Source of the DNA: Rosistilla carotiformis
GTDB lineage: Bacteria; Planctomycetota; Planctomycetia; Pirellulales; Pirellulaceae
NCBI RefSeq assembly: GCF_007753095.1
Contig: NZ_CP036348.1
Location: forward strand, 4,813,411 to 4,877,410
Direction of reading: 5' to 3'
Length of the DNA: 64,000 nucleotides
The translations under genes were made by a program, and so were the position numbers. Of the stretch, positions 33,589 to 42,154 are shown piece by piece. The notes beneath the pieces were generated by a model. That model saw only the letters and a program-made list of their open reading frames with translations, was not told the DNA's origin and ran no database searches. How positions within the stretch are numbered: the stretch's first letter is position 1; each line of letters starts with the position of its first letter.

Positions 33589-34122
33589 TCAAACGTCCCC
33601 CGCGGCAAGCACTTCGATCAACCCACGGCAGAAATCGGGCAGATCGTCGGGCCGACGACTGGTGACGTGATTGCGGTCGATCACGACGGCGGCATCTTCC
33701 CAAATCGCCCCCGCATTGACCAGATCGTCTTTGATCCCAGGAGACCCCGTCACGCGGATGCCTTTGTAGACGCCGGCGGAAATCGGAATCCAACCACCAT
33801 GACAGATCGCACCGATCGGTTTCCCGGCATCGTGAAAATCGCGGACGATCTGCAACACTTTGGGATCGCGACGCAGCTTATCGGGCATAAAGCCCCCGGG
33901 GACGACCAAGCCGGTGAAGTCGGCCGGATCGATCTCCGCGATGGCGACATCCGAAGTGCAGGGATAGCCGTTTTTGCCGTTGTAATTCGCATTTGCCTCG
34001 GGACCGGCGACCACAACGTGGGCACCCGCTTCGATCAAGCGGAGCTTTGGATACCAAAGTTCCAAGTCTTCGTAGATCTCGCCGACAAAGACCAAGATTT
34101 TGTGACCACTCAATGCAGACAT
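33589..34122 (-). CDS. DJ-1/PfpI-family (type 1 glutamine amidotransferase-like) protein
   Basis: 177 aa from ATG 34122 (MSALSGHKILVFVGEIYEDL); the frame is open upstream, but the family starts here. Key motifs: an early Glu (EIYEDLELWYP), VVPGGFMPDKLRRDP, and the nucleophile elbow AICHGGWIP with the reactive Cys of PfpI/DJ-1 proteins. Members act as deglycases, chaperones or peptidases; which one is not decidable here. Convergent with mnmE, the stops being 13 bp apart. Cytoplasmic. Confidence 0.9.
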   Translation of the reverse strand: MSALSGHKILVFVGEIYEDLELWYPKLRLIEAGAHVVVAGPEANANYNGKNGYPCTSDVAIAEIDPADFTGLVVPGGFMPDKLRRDPKVLQIVRDFHDAGKPIGAICHGGWIPISAGVYKGIRVTGSPGIKDDLVNAGAIWEDAAVVIDRNHVTSRRPDDLPDFCRGLIEVLAAGDV

Positions 34123-34354
34123 AGGTTTCCTTTGCGGGGGAGCAATTTTGTTGGGCAAGCACACCCAATCGGTGCGGGGCATCGTACCAAGGGCCCTCGC
34201 TTGTCGCAAATTGACATTCCAACCACCGTATCGCTTCGCTTATTGTTCCCCACAGTGGTCGCAATCGATCTTCGGAATCGCCGATCGATCTGCTAGTGTT
34301 CCGCTTTGATCTCCGCACACAACCAAACCTTCCACCATTCAAAGGGCGTCACGG

Positions 34355-35329
34355 ATGATGCATTTGATTCGACCGATCGGCATGTTGGGCCTGCTGATTG
34401 CAGCAACCTGTTTGGCGCAGCAACCGAACAACGGGCAGCCTCAACGCCCCAGCACCACAACCCCCGCTGCGGGAAACACCCCGCCGCAAGTTGCATCGCA
34501 GCCATTCCCCGCCTTGACCGCCGAACAACAAGCCCGATTGGACCAGTTGCTCTCAGCGTGGGAAACGTCCAGCAATTCGACCAAGCGGCTGTCGGCCAGT
34601 TTCAAGCGATGGCAATTCCGTCCGCTGCAAGCTCCCAAAGAAATTCACGCCACCTGGGCCCGCGGCGAAGTGAAATACCAAGCGCCCGCGCAAGGAATGT
34701 ACCGCGTTGAAGAGATGTTGTTCTTCAACGGATTCGACCCCGAGAAGGCACCGATCTACAAGAAGCAAGCCAACCAACCCGGCGAGTGGTGGGTCTGCAC
34801 GGGAAAAGAACTGCTGGAGTTTGATCGCGCTAACAAGAAGTGTGAGATCTTAGAACTGCCGCCTGAAATGCAAGGGACGCAGATTGTTTCCAGCCCGCTG
34901 CCGTTTGTCTTCAACCTGCACGCTCAAGAGATGAAAGATCGCTATTGGTTGCAAGAACTGCCACCCAAGGAGCAGGGCGAATATTGGCTCGAAGCGTGGC
35001 CCAAACATCAAAAGGACCGCGCCGAATTCCTGAAGGTGATGATCATCATCGATGCCAAGCAATTCCTGCCGAAGGCCTTGGTCCTGTTTCCGCCAAACTT
35101 CGATCAACGCAACAATCCCGAACGGGACGTTTATGAATTCACCGATGTCCAACGCAACGGAAATCTATTCTCCAAAGCGATGGAAGGCATCTTCGGGCAG
35201 AACTTCATCGATGTCTCGCCCCCCGCGGATTGGAAAATCATTCGCAACAAGTTCAATACGGGGACACCGCCGAAGATGGCACAAGAACAAGGAAACCTTC
35301 CGCCTGGACAAGCCCCTCAAAACCGATAG
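34355..35329 (+). CDS. TIGR03009-like exported planctomycete protein
   Basis: 324 aa with a signal peptide (MMHLIRPIGMLGLLIAATCLA). The mature part shows the planctomycete TIGR03009 pattern: LDQLLSAWETSSNSTKRLSASF, EIHATWARGEVKYQAP, EWWVCTGKELLEFDR and FNLHAQEMKDRYWLQ, with a fold like LolA/outer-membrane lipoprotein carrier-type beta sheets. Ends with a Gln/Pro/Gly-rich tail. A role in envelope lipid or lipoprotein handling is suggested only by fold resemblance. The next gene begins 154 bp downstream on the same strand. Confidence 0.82.
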   Translation: MMHLIRPIGMLGLLIAATCLAQQPNNGQPQRPSTTTPAAGNTPPQVASQPFPALTAEQQARLDQLLSAWETSSNSTKRLSASFKRWQFRPLQAPKEIHATWARGEVKYQAPAQGMYRVEEMLFFNGFDPEKAPIYKKQANQPGEWWVCTGKELLEFDRANKKCEILELPPEMQGTQIVSSPLPFVFNLHAQEMKDRYWLQELPPKEQGEYWLEAWPKHQKDRAEFLKVMIIIDAKQFLPKALVLFPPNFDQRNNPERDVYEFTDVQRNGNLFSKAMEGIFGQNFIDVSPPADWKIIRNKFNTGTPPKMAQEQGNLPPGQAPQNR

Positions 35330-35483
35330 CCTCGGACCACGCATCGCCACCCCACGGGCCGTCTTCGATCGTCCATGGGGTACCGGTGCGCCGACGCCGG
35401 AAGATGCAAACCGCAACGCACCTCAAACATTCGCATCCCTTCCACTCCCGCCCACCTTCCATTCCTTCCCGCCCCCACACACG

Positions 35484-36425
35484 ATGCCTGCTCGACTGGA
35501 AACCTACTGTCGTGTCGCAACGCTAACTTGGGCGTTGGCCAGTTCATTGTTAATGGGTTGCGGCACCACAAGTTCGCGAACCGCAACCGACCAGTTGTTG
35601 TTGTCCGACGCGGTCGACCGCAGCATCACGGCGATCGACTTTCGCCCGCTGACCGGCAGAAAGGTCTACCTGGACGCCACCTATGTGCAACCGGTGAAGG
35701 GTTTGTTGTTCGTAAACTCGGACTACATTATCAGTTCGCTGCGACAACAGATCATCGCGGCGGGATGCCTATTGGAAGATGAACGCAAGGATGCCGAACT
35801 GATCATCGAGGCTCGCGTCGGAACGCTGGGGGCCGATGGCTACCAGGTCATCTATGGAATTCCCGCCAGCAACGCGTTGTCGACAGCCGCTTCGCTAGTC
35901 GCTGAGGCGCCGCCGGTTCCCACGATCCCAGAACTCTCGTTCGCGCGACGTGAATCGAACGAAGCGTCCGCAAAAATCGCAGCATTCGCCTACGACCGCG
36001 AAACTCGCAAAGCCGTCTGGCAGTCGGGAATCTCACGCAGCGAATCGGACTCCCGCGACACATGGGTAATGGGCGTTGGGCCGTTCGAAAGCGGAACCGT
36101 TCGAGACGACACGCGGTTGGCCGGACGGAACCTGCCATTTCACCACGACGAAGAAACCCCGCATGCCAGCAATCTGCGGACGCCGCGTCCCGCTGTGGAT
36201 TTATCCGATGAAATCCGGTTTGAAGATGGGTATCCGATCGTCCCCGGTGCACCGCCACAACCAGGCGTGATGGCGGCAGGCCAAGAGGCGGTTGTGCTCG
36301 ACGCGACGCAAGGCGATGAACTGAAAACCGTCTCGTTTGAAGAGGCGGCCAAGGTCTCCGAGGAATCGAGCGAAGGAAAACCGCCCGGCGATCCACCGCC
36401 GAAACCAAAACCGAAACCAAAGTAG
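35484..36425 (+). CDS. Lipoprotein, DUF6655-like
   Basis: 313 aa from ATG 35484, where a lipoprotein signal starts: a hydrophobic stretch ending LLMGC with Cys 26 as the lipidation site, followed by GTTSS. The conserved core DQLLLSDAVDRSITAIDFRPLTG, KVYLDATYVQPVKG and DYIISSLRQQIIAAGC resembles DUF6655 proteins of planctomycetes. The C-terminal 100 residues are low-complexity and end in a proline/lysine run (PPPKPKPKPK). A longer frame begins at 35052, but its first 144 residues overlap the preceding gene and are not coding. Function unknown; anchored to a membrane. Confidence 0.75.
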   Translation: MPARLETYCRVATLTWALASSLLMGCGTTSSRTATDQLLLSDAVDRSITAIDFRPLTGRKVYLDATYVQPVKGLLFVNSDYIISSLRQQIIAAGCLLEDERKDAELIIEARVGTLGADGYQVIYGIPASNALSTAASLVAEAPPVPTIPELSFARRESNEASAKIAAFAYDRETRKAVWQSGISRSESDSRDTWVMGVGPFESGTVRDDTRLAGRNLPFHHDEETPHASNLRTPRPAVDLSDEIRFEDGYPIVPGAPPQPGVMAAGQEAVVLDATQGDELKTVSFEEAAKVSEESSEGKPPGDPPPKPKPKPK

Positions 36426-36487
36426 TCGACTTTACCGAAAACTCAGCCCGAATCCCCATTCACGAATCCCTTCTTTCGAGCATTCGC

Positions 36488-37525
36488 ATGTCGAACAATC
36501 CCTATCACATCTTGATTACTCGCTTGTCCGCGATCGGCGATTGCATCGCGACGATGCCATTGGCCGCGGCGATTAAGCAAGCGATGCCACAGTCCAAGAT
36601 CACCTGGGCGGTATCGTGTGCCGCAAAGCAGCTGTTGGATATCTGCCCCGATGTGGACCGCGTGATCGTGGTGCCCAAACGCTACCTGCGCCAGCCGAGC
36701 GAATTGCTGGCGATGCGTCGGATGCTTCGACAGGAACCGATCGACTGTGTCTTGGATCCGCAAAGCCTCACGAAAAGCGCGGCCCTGGGATGGTTGAGTG
36801 GCGCTCGATTGCGGATTGGATTCGCCAAACCGCGAGGCCGCGAACTGGCCCCCTGGTTGAACACCGTTTCCGTCGATGGAGATCCCGAACGGCATTTGAT
36901 CGACGCCCAGGCGACGCTTCTGAAGCCCATCGATATCGTGCCGTCGAAGCCGCAATTCCACCTAAACATCCCCGACGAAACGCTTGCCTGGGCAAAACAA
37001 CATGTCCAGGAATGCGTCGACCATCCCAGCCCCGTGATCATCAATCCGGGAGCCGGTTGGGACAGCCGGTTGTGGCCGACCGAGCGCTACGCCGAGGTGG
37101 CCACTTGGCTGCATCGCGAACATCAAATCCCGACCTTGGTTGTATGGGCTGGGGATCGTGAACGCGGTTTCGCCGAAGAGATTTGCTCGGCCTCCAACGG
37201 CATTGCCAAGGTAGCAGGGGACACGTCGCTGGTGCAATTGGCGGCGGTCTTGAAACAGGCGAAGTTGTTTCTCAGCAGCGACACTGGGCCGATGCATCTG
37301 GCGGTTGCCGTGGGAACCCGATGCTTATCGCTGCACGGACCGACGCGTCCCGAATTGTCGGGGCCTTATGGACCGCAACACCTTTCGATTCAGAAGGCGC
37401 GTTTCGATGGCAGCAGCCGCGAACGGCGTGGCGCCGACAATTGGTCGATGCAGGCGATTCCGGTTGCCGAGGTCTGTGCCGGATTGACACAAATGCTCAG
37501 CATGTCGTCGCGGGCTGCTGCGTGA
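36488..37525 (+). CDS. Glycosyltransferase family 9 (heptosyltransferase-like)
   Basis: 345 aa. N-terminal ILITRLSAIGDCIATMPLA is the family 9 start motif; the C-terminal SSDTGPMHLAVAVGT holds the ADP-heptose-binding D/T-G-x-x-H motif, and IINPGAGWDSRLWPTERYAE the linker strand. These enzymes add heptose to lipopolysaccharide core or similar acceptors on the cytoplasmic side. No neighbouring LPS genes are present; the sugar donor is not established. The C-terminus has no membrane segment. Confidence 0.9.
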   Translation: MSNNPYHILITRLSAIGDCIATMPLAAAIKQAMPQSKITWAVSCAAKQLLDICPDVDRVIVVPKRYLRQPSELLAMRRMLRQEPIDCVLDPQSLTKSAALGWLSGARLRIGFAKPRGRELAPWLNTVSVDGDPERHLIDAQATLLKPIDIVPSKPQFHLNIPDETLAWAKQHVQECVDHPSPVIINPGAGWDSRLWPTERYAEVATWLHREHQIPTLVVWAGDRERGFAEEICSASNGIAKVAGDTSLVQLAAVLKQAKLFLSSDTGPMHLAVAVGTRCLSLHGPTRPELSGPYGPQHLSIQKARFDGSSRERRGADNWSMQAIPVAEVCAGLTQMLSMSSRAAA

Positions 37526-37678
37526 GCCCGTCGTCGGTTATGCTAAACGCCTTCCTCCGACAACGCGGGATGCGTTTCCAATCGTTACGCCCGCGTTGCG
37601 CCGATCGCCATCGCCCCACGTAAACACCGCGCGGGCTTTGCGATCTCCTCGCATCCATCCCTCCAAAGGCTCGCCATC

Positions 37679-38770
37679 ATGAATTGGAAAGACATCCCAG
37701 GCCTCGACGGCGTTGAATCTCCCGGACTGCTCATCGATGCCGACGCGGTTCAACAGAACATCGATCGGATGATCGAAATTGTCGGTGGCCCCGACCACGT
37801 CGACCGCCTGTTCCCTCACGTCAAGACGCATAAGATCCCCGAGATCACCCGGATGCAGGTCGATGCGGGGATCACAAAATTTAAAGCCGCCACGTTATCG
37901 GAAGCTCAAATGGCCGCTACCGCTGGCGCCCGTGAGGTCTTGATTGCGCATCAATTGGTCGGCCCCAAGGTCGACCGTCTAGCAACTTTGATCGACGATT
38001 TCCCGAACACTCAATTTGCGGTTCTAGTTGACGACCCACACGCGGCTGATGCAATCAATCAAAAGTGTGGCGACGCCGAGAATCCATTGGATGCCTACAT
38101 CGACATCGATTGCGGGATGCATCGAACCGGGATTCTCTTGGGCAACCCAAGCGATGCATTGCGAGCGCATCTGGATTCGCTGTCGGGGCTGCGTTACGCC
38201 GGCTTACACGTTTACGACGGCCACCTGCACGATCCCGACTTGCAAGTCCGCACCGAAAAAGTCAAAGAGATCCTTGGCAAAGTCGCTCGCCACGAGCAGC
38301 AACACCCGTCGCCACGGGTGATCGTTGGTGGATCGCCCACGTTTGGCATCTGGGCCGCCGAAACCTCGTGGCATTGCAGTCCTGGGACCACTTTGTTGTG
38401 GGATTTCGGATACGGAAACGCCCACCCCGATCTACCGATGACCGTTGCTGCGGCACTGATTTCCCGAGTCATCAGCAAGCCGGGCGAGGGGAAAATCTGC
38501 ATCGATCTGGGCCACAAATCGATCTCCGCAGAGATGCCGTTAGAGAAACGATTCCAATTCCCCGACCTGCCCGATGCCCAACCGATCGGACAAAGCGAAG
38601 AGCATTTGGTCCTGCAAACGCCAAACGCCGCGTCGCTTCATGTCGGGGATATCGTGATCGCCATCCCTCGCCATATTTGCCCAACGGTCGCGTTGCATTC
38701 GCATGCAACCGTGGTCCGTGGAGGCCGGGTGACGGGGGAACGATGGCGCGTGACCGCTCGCGACCGGTAA
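37679..38770 (+). CDS. D-threonine aldolase-type PLP enzyme (alanine-racemase fold)
   Basis: 363 aa. The N-terminal alanine-racemase barrel has the PLP lysine region FPHVKTHKIPEI, then IDIDCGMHRTGI and HVYDGHLHDPD. The C-terminal domain ends with the metal-binding HICPTVALHSHAT (His and Cys ligands), typical of D-threonine aldolase/D-serine dehydratase-like proteins. It probably cleaves or dehydrates a D-hydroxy amino acid. Its product gene is followed 20 bp later by an AraC regulator on the same strand, suggesting that the regulator controls it or senses its substrate. Confidence 0.9.
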   Translation: MNWKDIPGLDGVESPGLLIDADAVQQNIDRMIEIVGGPDHVDRLFPHVKTHKIPEITRMQVDAGITKFKAATLSEAQMAATAGAREVLIAHQLVGPKVDRLATLIDDFPNTQFAVLVDDPHAADAINQKCGDAENPLDAYIDIDCGMHRTGILLGNPSDALRAHLDSLSGLRYAGLHVYDGHLHDPDLQVRTEKVKEILGKVARHEQQHPSPRVIVGGSPTFGIWAAETSWHCSPGTTLLWDFGYGNAHPDLPMTVAAALISRVISKPGEGKICIDLGHKSISAEMPLEKRFQFPDLPDAQPIGQSEEHLVLQTPNAASLHVGDIVIAIPRHICPTVALHSHATVVRGGRVTGERWRVTARDR

Positions 38771-38790
38771 ACTTTCGACGAGGCGAACCT

Positions 38791-39621
38791 GTGAAAAAGC
38801 AAACGCGTCCGGTCGAGGTGACAATCCCCGCATGGGGCGTGTTTGTTTTGGAAAGTCATCACGCCGCCGACTTCCAAATGGAACCGTCTCGCCATCCCTT
38901 CCTGGAGATCTTCCATGTGATGCAGGGACGCGGGACGATTCGAATCGGAAAACGCCAGGTCGCCTGCCAAGCCGACGATACGGTAATCATCCCGCCGGGG
39001 GACGAACATTCGATCGTCGACGATCCCCAAGATCCGCTTTCGATCTACGGCGTCTGCATCGCGACGCAGCTATACGCCTGGCACGATGCTGCCGCGCAGT
39101 GGTGCAAGCCTGGGCTGCGATCGGTCAACAAACTCGCGCTGCCGGGAATCCGCGACAACCTGCGTCGGATGCTGTACGAGCAATCGGTTCCGCGTCGCGG
39201 CAGCGAACTAACGATCGCCGGCCTGGCGATTCAACTGCTGGGAACCTTGGCGGGCGATCGCGGACCGGGATCGTTGCCAGCCGCAGACAGCCCCTCGATG
39301 CACGGGCATGCCCAAGCGGTCGCTCAATATATCGAACAACTGCGCGCCCACTTCTTCGACGCGTCGGATATCGATTCCGCCGCGCAAAAACTGGGAATCA
39401 GCCGCCGCCGCTTCACGGAACTGTTTCGCCAAGCGACCGGTCAAACGTGGCTGCAATTCCTAACCGACCGACGCGTCGAACATGCCTGTCATCTGCTGAA
39501 ACAGACCGATCGGACCGTCGTCTCGATCGCTTTCGAGTGTGGCTTCGAAGATCTGTCGAGCTTCTATCGCGCGTTCAACCGACGAATGCACGTCGCGCCA
39601 AACAAGTGGCGTCAGCGCTAA
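38791..39621 (+). CDS. AraC-family regulator with cupin sensor domain
   Basis: 276 aa from GTG 38791, preceded by GAGG about 9 bp upstream; an in-frame ATG at 38743 would overlap the aldolase gene and is less likely. Residues about 20-110 form a cupin-type ligand domain (FLEIFHVMQGRGTIRIG, DDTVIIPPGDEHSIVDD). The C-terminal 95 residues carry two helix-turn-helix motifs: SAAQKLGISRRRFTELFRQ and VVSIAFECGFEDLSSFYRAF. It binds DNA and likely responds to a small molecule, plausibly related to the adjacent PLP enzyme. Confidence 0.88.
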   Translation: MKKQTRPVEVTIPAWGVFVLESHHAADFQMEPSRHPFLEIFHVMQGRGTIRIGKRQVACQADDTVIIPPGDEHSIVDDPQDPLSIYGVCIATQLYAWHDAAAQWCKPGLRSVNKLALPGIRDNLRRMLYEQSVPRRGSELTIAGLAIQLLGTLAGDRGPGSLPAADSPSMHGHAQAVAQYIEQLRAHFFDASDIDSAAQKLGISRRRFTELFRQATGQTWLQFLTDRRVEHACHLLKQTDRTVVSIAFECGFEDLSSFYRAFNRRMHVAPNKWRQR

Positions 39622-40046
39622 ATCTGCGCGTTTCACAGGCAGTCCTTGCAAAGAATACAGGCAACCAAAGGATGTGAACAGCCTGCCACCGAAACGCGAA
39701 CGGAAACCAGATACCCAGTGACAGCACCTTAAGAGAAGATCGCTTCCCTCAAGCAATAAGCTCGTCGGATCGTCGGAAATGGCATAGACATTGCTTTCTC
39801 CAAGAGGTGCATGAAGTCTTGATCGCAGAGCAGGACCCCGTTGCTTCTTATCACCTTTTGTTTATCTGCTAGCTCCAAAACGCGGAACGCGACGTCAAAG
39901 CGTTCCCAATAGCTTCGGCTTGCGAAACTCGACTTTATCACATTGTTCGCGCACGCAGTTCGGTTTATTCCAACGCACGTTCGTGCCCCGGTCACTGCGA
40001 TGCTGAAAGGATGGTTCCATTCTATATTTAGGGAGGTTTTGTACCG
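39622..40046 (+). other. Upstream region of the first DUF1559 gene
   Basis: 425 bp without a convincing gene. It contains the sigma-54-type promoter listed next and a 250-nt leader after it, ending in AGGGAGG about 10 bp before the ATG. A minus-strand frame at 39729-39995 exists but crosses the promoter and lacks family features. Confidence 0.6.
39780..39795 (+). promoter_or_regulatory. Sigma-54-type (-24/-12) promoter, copy 1
   Basis: TGGCATAGACATTGCT fits the consensus TGGCAC-N5-TTGCW: GG and GC are separated by exactly 10 bases. The same 16-bp element with one change lies before the second DUF1559 gene at 41875. No bacterial enhancer-binding protein gene is present in the window. Confidence 0.75.
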
Positions 40047-41060
40047 ATGACTATTCAGAAATCGAAGTCGGCGTTCACATTGGTCGAATTGTTAGTCGTG
40101 ATCGCCATCATTGGCATTTTGGTTGGACTATTGCTCCCCGCGGTACAGGCCGCTCGAGAAGCAGCACGCCGGATGCAATGCAGCAACAACCTGAAACAAC
40201 TCGGCCTAGCGCTGCACAACTACCACGACACCTTCAAGACGTTTCCACCGGCATTGTTGGGATCGGGACGCTACAACAGCGCCAGCTATCACGCGGCGCA
40301 CGGCGGGGTCAAAAACACGACCGGATGGGCACTGCTGTTACCCTTCTTTGAGCAGTCGACGATCGCCGACAAGTACAATTACGATGTCTGCTCCAGCAGC
40401 TCCAGCCCCTACGGGCTCGCTGTCGTGGGGGACGATTCGATCAACGATGGCCTCTACAACACGCGGCTCGACGTTCTCGAATGCCCATCGGATCCAAGCG
40501 CCGGCCGCGTATGGTCCGTGGAAGTCGGCGGAACCGGATTCTATTCGCGCCGCGATGCGATCCAAACCAGCTATCTATTCAGCACAGGCGGCTTCACCGA
40601 CTACAGCGCCCCATGGGAAACCTATTCCAGCGACGTACGCCAAGGCGTCTTCGGCAATGACGGAGCGGCCAAATTTGCCAGCATGACCGACGGCACGTCG
40701 ATGACGATCGCCATTGGCGAAGCAACCGGTGGTCCGTTCAAGACATCGTCCAGCTACGGACCTTGGGGCATGACCGGGACGCACACCTGCTGCCACGGCT
40801 ATCTTCCCGGCGGCAGTTCCACCGAACTGACCCAAGCCTACGCCGCTTCTTACACGCAAAACTGGAGCATCAACGGGGCTTACAATAACGATTCGTTGGG
40901 ACGGACCTACGCATGGGTCTTCGGCAGCAAGCATCCCGGCGGAGCAAGCTTTGTTTATGCCGATGGTTCGGTTCACCTGCTGACCGAAACGATGAACTAC
41001 ATGACGCTGCAACAACTGGGCTACATCCGCGACGGACAGCCTTTACCGTCGGACTACTAA
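40047..41060 (+). CDS. DUF1559 prepilin-like protein, copy 1
   Basis: 337 aa. Type IV prepilin N-terminus: short basic leader, then AFTLVELLVVIAIIGILVGL, a cleavage/methylation motif continuing into the membrane helix. The conserved AAREAARRMQCSNNLKQLGLALHNYHDTF segment begins DUF1559. Near the C-terminus KHPGGASFVYADGSVHL fits the H-X9-DG motif. These proteins are very numerous in planctomycetes and presumably assemble as pseudopilin-like surface or periplasmic structures; a real pilin role is unproven. AGGGAGG precedes the start. Followed by a hairpin and a lipoprotein gene; a close tandem copy lies at 42155. Confidence 0.95.
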   Translation: MTIQKSKSAFTLVELLVVIAIIGILVGLLLPAVQAAREAARRMQCSNNLKQLGLALHNYHDTFKTFPPALLGSGRYNSASYHAAHGGVKNTTGWALLLPFFEQSTIADKYNYDVCSSSSSPYGLAVVGDDSINDGLYNTRLDVLECPSDPSAGRVWSVEVGGTGFYSRRDAIQTSYLFSTGGFTDYSAPWETYSSDVRQGVFGNDGAAKFASMTDGTSMTIAIGEATGGPFKTSSSYGPWGMTGTHTCCHGYLPGGSSTELTQAYAASYTQNWSINGAYNNDSLGRTYAWVFGSKHPGGASFVYADGSVHLLTETMNYMTLQQLGYIRDGQPLPSDY

Positions 41061-41098
41061 TCGCGCCACGTCCCCTTTCGTTTCTCTTCTATTCCGAT

Positions 41099-41123
41099 GG
41101 CCGGCCGCTCCGTGCGGCCGGCC
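41099..41123 (+). terminator. Intercistronic hairpin, unit 1
   Basis: GGCCGGCCGC and GCGGCCGGCC form a perfect 10-bp stem with a 5-nt loop between the DUF1559 and lipoprotein genes, with no T-tract. It likely tunes the ratio of the two products. An unrelated hairpin sits in the same place of the second unit. Confidence 0.6.
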
Positions 41124-41160
41124 CGTCACAACGTTCCATTTCAGAGGTTGTTGATCACCG

Positions 41161-41625
41161 ATGCGCACGATCTTCCCGATGTTTCTATTTGTTCTCACCG
41201 CCGTTAGTTCCGGTTGCGGTCCCGGGTCCAACGAACCGCCGACGGTAAGCGTGCGGGGCACCGTGACCCTTGGCGGAAAACCTCTCGAAGGGGCCAACGT
41301 CTACTATTTCAGCGAGCAATACAGCAGTGCGGGCAAGACCGACGCGGCGGGTGTTTATGAGCTGACTAAAGGCGCTTTGCCCGGCGAAAACACCGTCTAC
41401 ATCAGCAAGATATCGGTCCCCGAGGGCGCTCTGGCGGGCCCCGACGGCGGAGTCGACGAGGGGCAGTTGATGGCGATGGCTGGCGATCCAGCACTCGCGC
41501 GATCGAAGTCGGGGCCCAAGGAAATCGTCCCCGTAAAATATAGCGATCCGAGCAAGACGGAGTTAACGATTACAGTCCCCGAACCGGGAACCGAAGCTGC
41601 CAACTTTGCCTTGGAAGCGAAATAG
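41161..41625 (+). CDS. Small lipoprotein with carboxypeptidase-regulatory-like fold, copy 1
   Basis: 154 aa. Lipoprotein signal ending SSGC (Cys 19). The mature part VSVRGTVTLGGKPLEGANVYYF is the start of a carboxypeptidase-regulatory-like/transthyretin-type beta domain, as in many planctomycete lipoproteins paired with DUF1559 proteins. Later LTKGALPGENTVYISKISVPEGA and EIVPVKYSDPSKTELTITV complete it. Function unknown; linkage to the prepilin-like gene suggests it decorates or anchors the same structure. About half or more of the residues match copy 2 at 43261-43719. Confidence 0.88.
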   Translation: MRTIFPMFLFVLTAVSSGCGPGSNEPPTVSVRGTVTLGGKPLEGANVYYFSEQYSSAGKTDAAGVYELTKGALPGENTVYISKISVPEGALAGPDGGVDEGQLMAMAGDPALARSKSGPKEIVPVKYSDPSKTELTITVPEPGTEAANFALEAK

Positions 41626-42154
41626 CCGTTCGAAACGGCGAACCAACTTTCAAGAAGAACCTTCGCTACAACATCGCCAACGCTACCGGTCGCCCGAGCA
41701 ATCGGGAGACGCTATGGAAAGTGCGCGCTTCATGGGCAGCGGCTGCAACGAACTGCAGCAACACGCGCTACCGCTGAACAGGGCAGTCCCTTTAACGTCC
41801 CCTCGCCACACATTAAAGAGCCGTTAAGGGGAAACGCGGCCACCGTTTCATAGAAGCGAGCAGAATATTGCAAATGGCATAAACATTGCTCCATAGGCTA
41901 GACAGCAAAACCTGGTTCGTAGAGCTTCGCTGAAGGTTCGATTCCCACCTCGCCCCTCTCGGGTCAACTCGTGCTGTAGCCTTGCCGCACAGTGCCGTCC
42001 CCCTACCGCGAACAGCTTTCTCAACTCGGATTTTTGCTTCGTTTTTCGTCGTTCTCATCAGCTGTGTTCTAGGCGGACCACTCTGAGCGTTTTGCGCTCG
42101 ATCTTCGCCTTCGAACACAGGCGCAAATTCTCGCTGCCACAGGGCTCTCGTTCA
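41626..42154 (+). other. Upstream region of the second DUF1559 gene
   Basis: About 530 bp with no gene. It contains an imperfect inverted repeat CCCTTTAACG / CGTTAAGGGG (41788-41797 and 41822-41831), possibly a weak terminator or activator site, then the second sigma-54-type promoter and a 265-nt leader. A T-arm-like TTCGATTCC near 41935 is not part of a tRNA. Confidence 0.55.
41875..41890 (+). promoter_or_regulatory. Sigma-54-type (-24/-12) promoter, copy 2
   Basis: TGGCATAAACATTGCT, again with 10 bases between GG and GC. It differs from copy 1 in one base, while the leaders after the two promoters are unrelated by eye. This supports selection on the promoter itself. Confidence 0.75.

Noticed and set aside
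35052-35483. N-terminal extension of the lipoprotein frame
   Set aside because: It overlaps the TIGR03009-like gene and reads as shadow; the lipobox signal places the true start at 35484.
39729-39995. 88-aa minus-strand frame in the region before DUF1559 copy 1
   Set aside because: It overlaps the sigma-54-type promoter and leader, has no family motif and no translation signals.
41930-41950. tRNA from the TTCGATTCCCACC T-arm-like sequence
   Set aside because: The T-stem does not pair and no acceptor stem, D-arm or anticodon arm can be built around it.
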